A DNA stretch of 64,000 bases from Ahaetulla prasina (taxonomy: Eukaryota > Chordata > Lepidosauria > Squamata > Colubridae): assembly GCF_028640845.1 (NCBI RefSeq), contig NC_080546.1, forward strand, positions 56,059,409 through 56,123,408, read 5' to 3'. The position numbers were made by a program, and so were the translations under genes. Every line of letters starts with the position of its first letter. Within the stretch, counting starts at the first letter, position 1. The notes under the pieces were generated by a model. It saw nothing but the letters and a program-made list of their open reading frames with translations. It was not told the origin of the DNA and searched no databases. Of this stretch, positions 58,601 to 64,000 are shown in pieces.

Positions 58601-59687
58601 TAATTTTTTGGGCTATTTCTTCTTGTATGATTAGGTTTAATCTTTGTTTAATTATATCTTTTTTGTCTCTAATTTCCTGATTTTGAGGTTCTTTCTGCAT
58701 TTTATATTCTAATTTTCCCAATTTCTGTTGCAATTCTGTATATTGTTTCCTTTTGTTTTTATTTCTTCATATTGTGTATGCCATTGTAAGACCTTGAACA
58801 TAAACTTTAGTTGTGTCCCAGAGGTTTTGAATAATTCTCTGTTCGTTCCAATTTTCCTATAGAAAAAAGGCTAGTTCTTTTTCTATATATTGAAAGTATT
58901 TTTTTTCTTTCACTATCCTTTGATTCATGGTCCATCTCTTTTTTCTTTTTTCCTCCCCTTTCCATTTAACTATTAATGGGTTGTGATCTGCCCAAGTATT
59001 TGGTTTTATTTCTATTTCCTCTACATTTTTTCCTGTTTCTGAATCCATCCAGACCATGTCAATCCTGGACCACGAATTATGTGGATTGGAAAAGTATGTG
59101 TATTGGTTCTTTTGTGAGTTGATTTCTCTCCTAACATCTTTTAAGTTTAGCTCTCAGGTCATTTCAAAGAAAGTCTTCAGTAGTGTTCTCCTTTCAATTT
59201 TTTTTTTACTTCCTGTTTTGTAGTCTTTTTTTGGATCAACCACCGCGTTGAAATCCCCTAATAAGCATATATTATCCATTTCCAATTCTACAATTTGCTT
59301 ATGTAATTTACTGTAATATTCTTTCTGTTTAATGTTTGGTGCATATATGACTGCAATTAATATTCTTTTTTGTTTTATTGATATTTATTTTATTTATTCA
59401 ATTAGTAATTTTTGTCCCTCTTGTTTGCATGTATTTGTTTGGGTTTTAACCAGTCATTATATAAGTTTTTTTGTTGTTTCCTTTTTTTTTGTTTCCACTA
59501 AGGCCAAAAATAGTTTATCTAATTTGGGGGCTTCCAGAAGGTTATCTTCCCCTTTTTTCATGTGAACCTCCTGTAAGCATATAATGTCCATATTATGTTT
59601 TTGGAGTTTAGCAATTACTTCTCTTCTTTTTATCTGTGCATCTAATCCATTTATGTTGACCGAAAGTAATTTCACTTCTTCCTCCAT
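55690..59687 (-). pseudogene. L1 ORF2 (endonuclease, RT, C-terminal Cys motif), degenerate
   Basis: The start at 59687 gives MEEEVKLLSVNINGLDAQI, with the endonuclease glutamate in IICLQEVHMKKGEDNL (about 59585). NTWADHNPLIVKW (about 59000) holds the DH pair. The RT part has IIQPDQNGFLPNRHIKNNI (58000-57950) and LIILDAQKAFNNLNWDF (about 57870). A LINE tail at 57545-57775 interrupts it. Beyond it, FAYDLAFIIEVPLETRL (about 57345) shows the catalytic box as FAYD instead of FADD. The C-terminal zinc-like motif is in ILQMLEMQPQIW and LYMWWTCPITRKYW (about 56100). There are many frame changes. It encoded the nicking and reverse-transcribing enzyme of L1. Confidence 0.85.
57545..57775 (+). mobile_element. 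LINE 3' tail inserted in L1
   Basis: CCCATCTCTTTCCATTTATG, then GATTTATATTGATATATTG and CCAATAAAATTCTATTC: the last 230 bases of the 'L3'-type LINE, opposite in strand to the L1 whose RT region it splits. TATATT-like bases on both sides may be a short duplication. Confidence 0.85.
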
Positions 59688-59837
59688 TCCACTGCTTATT
59701 TGTCGCCCTCATTCCTCTCCTTTGTCTCGTTTCCCTTTGCTTTCTTGTCCTTGCTCCTTCTCTTTTTGGACTTCTATATCACTTCTGTCTAATATCTTGT
59801 TCCAGCTCCTTTTCCTCTAACTATTACTCATCTTGAC

Positions 59838-59839
59838 TT

Positions 59840-59882
<43 letters not shown>

Positions 59883-59918
59883 TTGTTTAAATTTCTATAC
59901 CGTCCTTCTTCCTCTATA
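59838..59918 (-). mobile_element. Short CR1 3' tail with (ATTT)n
   Basis: Minus strand: GAAGAAGGACGGTATAGAAA followed by an (AAAT)n run of 45 bp (59884-59840). This is the last bases of a CR1 or CR1-tailed SINE, lying between ORF1 and ORF2 of the L1. Confidence 0.5.
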
Positions 59919-60399
59919 TATCGTTCATAGAATTACTGGGCTTTATCCATTGTGTTATCCTTATTTTCTTATCCTGCCATGTTATTAATATACCTTCAGG
60001 TATCAGCCAATGAAACATTATTTTACTTTTTATTAATTGTGTTGTGAGAAACTGGTAGTCCCTTCTTTTTTCCCTAATTCTCTTTGGTATTTGTTTAAGA
60101 GTTATGACCTCTCTTCCTTTATAGGTCAACTGGTCATCCCTTGTTCTTCTATAAATTTCATCCCTAACAGATCTTTTCACAAATCTTATACATACATACA
60201 TACATACATATATATATATGTAGGTCTTTGGTTATTCAGGTTTTCTCCCGCGTAAAATTGGAAGTGTCTTGGCGATGTTTCGACAAAGTCTAAACACAAA
60301 GCCAAACAGCAGCAGTGCAGCTCACCAGCTCAAATCCCCCTGCAACTCAGACTAATCTGAGCACAAACAAGCCCCCACCCAAACAGGACACACCCCCAG

Positions 60400-60488
60400 C
60401 CAATCAGAGCACAAAAAAACCCCATCCAATCAGAGCACAGCCAAGCTCCCACCCAATCAGTTCAAATCCCCACTAGCAGTTAAAAAGG
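60400..60488 (+). promoter_or_regulatory. CCAAT-box cluster with TATA-like site in element A
   Basis: CCAAT occurs at 60400, 60426 and 60453, each within CCAATCAGAGCAC-like words, followed by TTAAAAAGG at about 60480. The repeat at 13.9-14.2 kb has the same order (several CCAATC words, TATTTATAG, then the hairpin). It fits a Pol II promoter ahead of the hairpin, by inference. Confidence 0.35.
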
Positions 60489-60545
60489 AAGAAACAGCTG
60501 CAATCACACATTGCTCCCAGAAGCACGAAGCTGTAAGCACCTAGC

Positions 60546-60579
60546 CTGAAGATGACGAATGAGACTTCATCGAAACGTC
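60546..60579 (+). ncRNA. Hammerhead-like hairpin, subfamily 1
   Basis: CTGAAGA, T, stem GACGAA, loop TGAGAC, stem TTCATC, then GAAACGTC. One C-A mismatch in the stem comes from a CG to CA change. Spacing is identical to 60940-60973. Confidence 0.5.
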
Positions 60580-60659
60580 GCCAAGACACTTCCAATTTTA
60601 CGCGGGAGAAAACCCGAATAACCAAAGATCTACATACAAACACCATAAAAACCTCAGAA

Positions 60660-60662
<3 letters not shown>

Positions 60663-60739
<77 letters not shown>
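60663..60739. repeat. (TA)n microsatellite
   Basis: About 38 uninterrupted TA units between two inverted Penelope-like repeats. Confidence 0.95.
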
Positions 60740-60741
<2 letters not shown>

Positions 60742-60812
60742 CTGAGGTTTTCGTTTTATGTAGTCTTTAGTTATTTGGGTTTTCTCCTGCGTAAAATTGG
60801 AAGGGTCTTGGC

Positions 60813-60846
60813 GACGATTCGATGAAGTCTCATTCGTCATCTTCAG
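60813..60846 (-). ncRNA. Hammerhead-like hairpin, left arm of palindrome B
   Basis: Minus strand: CTGAAGA, T, GACGAA, TGAGAC, TTCATC, then GAATCGTC. The core GAAAC is changed to GAATC, so this arm is damaged. Confidence 0.45.
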
Positions 60847-60939
60847 GCTTCAGCTTCGTGCTTGGGAGCAATGCTTCTCCCAGAATTGGGAAGCACAATT
60901 CTGGGAGAAGCATTGCTCCCAGAAGCACGAAGTTGAAGC

Positions 60940-60973
60940 CTGAAGATGACGAATGAGACTTCGTCGAAACGTC
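60940..60973 (+). ncRNA. Hammerhead-like hairpin, best-preserved copy
   Basis: CTGAAGA (60940-60946), T, stem GACGAA (60948-60953), loop TGAGAC, stem TTCGTC (60960-60965), GAAACGTC (60966-60973). The stem is perfect. The two flanking boxes match the hammerhead core CUGANGA and GAAA, and ACGU before the final C is self-complementary, as needed for a very short helix III that pairs between two copies. One extra U sits between the first box and the stem, so it is not a canonical hammerhead. Activity is unknown. Confidence 0.5.
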
Positions 60974-61023
60974 GCCAAGACACTTCCAATTTTACGCAGG
61001 AGAAAACCCGAATAACCAAAGAC

Positions 61024-61025
<2 letters not shown>

Positions 61026-61070
<45 letters not shown>
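61026..61070. repeat. (CA)n microsatellite
   Basis: About 22 CA units directly at the outer end of palindrome B. Confidence 0.95.
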
Positions 61071-61075
<5 letters not shown>

Positions 61076-63113
61076 CTCCCATGATAGTATGTGTCTCCTT
61101 GTGTAGTTCATTTGCACCCTGTGTGCTTCATCAATGTTATTCCTTAATTCACTTTTATCCATTTGTAGTGAGTCAGCTAGTATTTCCATCATCAGTTTAT
61201 ATAGATTCTTTTCTCTTGTCTCTGTGATGTTTTGAAACCTCAGGTAGAAGGTGGATCTCTCTAATTCTTAGTGGGTAATTGCCTCTTCCAGGTTTCTGTT
61301 TACACTTGTACCTCTTTTCAGTTTCTTCTAGTTTCTTTTCGGTTTGTTCTGTTCCTACTTCTATAACTTTTATTTTCTGTTCATTTTTAGCTATTGTTTC
61401 TTGGATTATTCCTATTCTATTGTCCAATTTCTTTATGTCTTCTTTTACTTCACCCAAATCACCCTTCATTTCCTCATGATTGCTTGTTATTGATTCCTGC
61501 GTTTTTACCATGAGCTTCTGGATCATATTTAGTGAAGATCGCAAACTTTGCAAGGTTGGTACTGGTACTGGTTTTTCACTGCACACCATATCTGTAATTA
61601 ACTTCTCTCTTGCTGGAGAGGCTGACATTGACATTGTTTTTTTTATCATTTTAATCACTGTGGGTATATTTGACATTTTTAGATTTTTGAAAAAATTATT
61701 CCACAATACCATCGTCACCTTTTTCACTCTAAACTTTCCTTCTTTCTTTGCTTTTCTTTGCCTTTCTTTTCTCTCTCACTTCTCTTTCAACTAATAGTTT
61801 ACAATAATAATGCAGTGTAAGCCTTTAATATCCAATTTCTAAAGACAGTTATATATATAAATCTCAATTATCAATTCTTATATTTTTATATATATAATAT
61901 ATTATTTGTAGTCTTCCATATATTCAGTATGGAAAAAAACAATATAAGGATCCCTACATATACAATTATTAATCAACAATAGGTATTTGAGACTAATTAA
62001 TTAGTTTAAATGTACTTAAATCTATACAAAGTTTCAGTGAAGTAGAATCAATATGTTTATATAGACTATTAAAGTTTAAAGGTAATAATTCAATATAAAT
62101 ATCACAGGGATAAGTCTCTCTAGAATTTATCTAAGTACTTAAAATATAAGATTAAAGTATCTAAAGTAATCACTATATATAGCTGTTTAAGAGTGAGTCC
62201 CCTTCAGAGTCCTTCATTTAAATTACCACAATTCTTAATCTTCGGTTTTTCTGCTCAGTCCACAACTTCCTTGTTCTCTGCTTTCAAAATGATGGCTGCC
62301 TTCAACTTGCATTGTTATTGTCTTTCTCTTCACTTTCTTTACTTTCTTCTGCCTCTATTTCCACTGTTCCGCCAAAAAAGTCTTGTTTCTTCCTTCCTGT
62401 CAATTTTCACCACAAGTTTTGTTTCACCAATCAGTTTTCTGACTTTCTGAAACAACAGCCATTTAAGTCCGCTCTCACAATCACGTTCCCTCCTTGACAA
62501 TCCACATTGATTCTGTCTTCTTCCTTCTCCACTCACACTGATAAGGCACCGCCACCTCCTCCTCAGAGACTCACTTTTTATTCAGGGTTTTGTTTTTGTT
62601 TTTTTGTAAATTCCATCAACTAGAGAGATAGTTTGGTATCTCACATTTTTTTTTCTTATCCACTGATACTTCTGCCACTTCCCACTTTCTGCTTCCTCAC
62701 CTATTCACTCAGGCTGCCACATCTCCGGACCTCGCCATGACAGCTGGCCTCTTCTGTGCCAGTTTTCAGGGCACCCACCCTTCTTTATGGGAGATCACTC
62801 CTCTCCCTGTCACCCATGGATGCTACCCTCACTATTGCTGTCCCCTCCAAGGATCTGCTTTGTCATTACTGGTTTCCAAACACAGAAAATTGGGCATGGA
62901 GAATGGAGTCCAGTTTCCCTGTACCGCACCACTGTGATGTCACCCCAGAAGTCTCCAAACAGCTTTTCTCATTTACCTGAATGAACACCTTTATTCCAGA
63001 TCAGGAATGAGACCTTATGCAATCTACTGACATCCCAAAGAGAAGACAGAGAGCTGTAGCTGCCTTCTCTGATTCTGCCAGCCTAGATAGAACAATCTCA
63101 AATTGTTCTAGAA

Positions 63114-63247
63114 CAGGGCTGTCAAACTCGTGGCCCATGGGCCAGATGCCGCATGTGTTGACCATGCCCACACCTGATTTAGCAAACGGGGGGAAAGTCA
63201 CAATACATCATGTGATGCCACCATGATGACACAAGTTTGACACCCTG
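63114..63247. mobile_element. hAT-type MITE, 134 bp
   Basis: Starts CAGGGCTGTCAAACT and ends AGTTTGACACCCTG (inverted, one base shorter). Flanks TTCTAGAA (63106-63113) and CTCTAGAG (63248-63255) agree at 6 of 8 positions. It is non-coding and belongs to a different family from the MITE at 25492. Confidence 0.8.
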
Positions 63248-63269
63248 CTCTAGAGATAACATAGATAGA

Positions 63270-64000
63270 ACATAGAACACAGAATAATAGAGTTGTAAGG
63301 GACTTTGGATATCTTCTAGTCCTACCTCCTATACCATTATAGACAAATGGTTCACCAGTCTCTTTTTGGAGTATCTGGTGATGAAACACCCACAACTTCT
63401 GAAAGCAAGTTATTCCATTGGTTGATTACTCTCACTGTTAGGAATTTTCCTTTTAGTTCTAGGTTGCTTCTCTCTATGGTTAGTTTCCATCTATTGTTTC
63501 TTGTCTAGACTTTTGGTGCTTTGGAAAATAGTTTGACCACCTCTCAAATATTGGAACACTGCTATCATGTCACCCCTAGTCCTTCTTTTCATTAGTCTAG
63601 ACATACTGATTCCTTTAACCATTCTTCATATGTTTTAACCTTCAGCCTCCTAATTATTTTTGGTGCTCTTTCTGTACTCTTTCCAGGGTCTTAATTTCTT
63701 TTTTTATATTATGGTGAACTGGATGCTGTATTCCAAGCATGGTCTTTGTAAAGTGATACTAGAACTTCACATGATCTTGATTCTATCCATCTATTAATGC
63801 AGCCTAGGATTGCATTGCATTTTTGGCTGCTGCTGCGCATTGTTGGCTCATATTTAGGTGTGTCTGACCCAGCTTCCCAAACTTGACAAACCCTCTGTAG
63901 TTGAATCAATGATTCCTTTATTAGGAGCACCAGCAGCCTTTTCAAAAAAATTCTCTGTCACCACAGTCTTACAAGTCTGTCTGGCAGAGAGATGAATTGG
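63270..64000 (-). mobile_element. CR1 LINE, ORF2 C-terminal region, runs off the window
   Basis: Minus-strand reading gives KCNAILGCINRWIESRSCEV, then LVSLYKDHAWNTASS (63850-63710), and further on LTVRVINQWNNLLSEVVGVS (about 63460-63390). These are the conserved CR1 steps after the RT core, with many stops and frame changes. The split fragment at 31905-34545 is the same region of a related copy. Confidence 0.8.

Larger units (their letters stand above)
60189..61075. mobile_element. Composite of Penelope-like palindromic repeats and microsatellites
   Basis: In order: (TACA)n/(TA)n (60189-60218); element A (60220-60633) with an inverted left arm, a CCAAT-rich centre and a right arm with hairpin; a pure (TA)n of about 77 bp (60663-60739); element B (60763-61023), a near-perfect palindrome; and (CA)n (61026-61070). 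A and B are inverted to each other around the (TA)n, and the bases next to it (CCTCAGAAAA and TTTTCTGAGG) also pair. Arms carry TTTTCTCC-GCGTAAAATTGG. The block splits L1 ORF1. It has no coding capacity. Confidence 0.75.
59915..61730 (-). pseudogene. L1 ORF1 (RNA-binding protein), split
   Basis: The first part (61727-61080) starts with a short basic segment. It continues with a long coiled coil (SLRSSLNMIQKLMVKTQESI through TEQTEKKLEETEKRYKC) and, in another frame, LRNNIDEAHRVQMNYTRR. The 0.9-kb hairpin composite (60189-61075) follows. Then ORF1 resumes with IRFVKRSVRDEIYRRTRDDQ and IPKRIREKRRDYQFLTTQLI, and ends FHWLIPEGILITWQDKKIRI, the C-terminal domain. ORF1 normally forms a trimer that coats L1 RNA. 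Confidence 0.8.
55490..62960 (-). mobile_element. Nearly full-length L1 LINE with three later insertions
   Basis: On the minus strand the order is: 5' UTR (about 62960-61740, GC-rich at its start), ORF1 (61730-59915), ORF2 (59687-about 55690) and 3' UTR to about 55490. Taking out the insertions at 57545-57775, 59838-59918 and 60189-61075 leaves about 6.3 kb, a normal L1 length. Both ORFs carry stops and frame changes. It is a separate, older subfamily from the young L1 pieces at 16213 and 46495. Confidence 0.85.

Noticed and set aside
60598..61082. Open frames with runs of IYIYIY or VCVCVC
   Set aside because: Translations of (TA)n and (CA)n microsatellites.
1..64000. CRISPR arrays, operons or bacterial-type systems
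   Set aside because: No regularly spaced repeats or prokaryotic gene order; all features are those of a vertebrate genome.

Overview
The window looks like a repeat-rich, AT-rich non-coding stretch of a squamate genome, most likely an advanced (colubroid) snake. The reasons are: many CR1-group LINEs; a LINE family whose 3' end runs into (AATAG)n/(ATTCT)n microsatellites, a known snake trait; two kinds of tRNA-derived SINE; hAT MITEs starting CAGGG; and Mag-type gypsy and DIRS-like remnants. I recognise no host protein-coding gene, tRNA or rRNA gene. Every long open frame I can identify belongs to a retroelement. The one weak host candidate is a possible terminal exon at 25288-25396.

Layout. 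1-3.3 kb: an L1 edge fragment and a minus-strand DIRS-like gag remnant that carries a SINE, itself split by a LINE 3' end. 3.3-13.8 kb: mostly unassigned AT-rich DNA with small CR1, L1 5'-end, SINE and palindromic repeats. 13.8-20.0 kb: a Penelope-like hairpin repeat, a minus LINE 3' end, and a decayed plus-strand L1 holding a young 722-bp L1 3' piece with 19-bp target-site duplications. 20-28 kb: unassigned DNA, Penelope-like palindromes (24.4-24.9 kb) and two hAT elements with 8-bp duplications. 28.2-34.7 kb: two CR1 LINEs. The first keeps endonuclease and reverse-transcriptase motifs; the second lies inside an older CR1 and has lost part of its YADD box. 36-44 kb: CR1 and LINE tails, a terminal-inverted-repeat element and a third palindrome family. 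44.5-49.7 kb: a 743-bp hAT element, a solo LTR, and a gypsy gag split by a 2.15-kb L1 with 17-bp duplications. 51-54 kb: LINE and SINE fragments. 55.5-63.0 kb: a nearly full-length minus-strand L1 interrupted by a LINE tail, a short CR1 tail and an 0.9-kb composite of Penelope-like palindromes. 63.1-64 kb: a hAT MITE and a CR1 fragment.

The most interesting signal is a 34-35 nt hairpin motif. It has a CUGANGA-like box, one extra base, a 6-bp stem, a 6-7 nt loop and then GAAACGUC. It occurs in three sequence subfamilies whose stems differ by compensatory changes while the flanking core boxes stay the same. That is the pattern of a selected RNA structure close to a hammerhead ribozyme. The copies sit in palindromic repeats, several end at microsatellites, and one is joined to a Penelope-like N-terminal reading frame.
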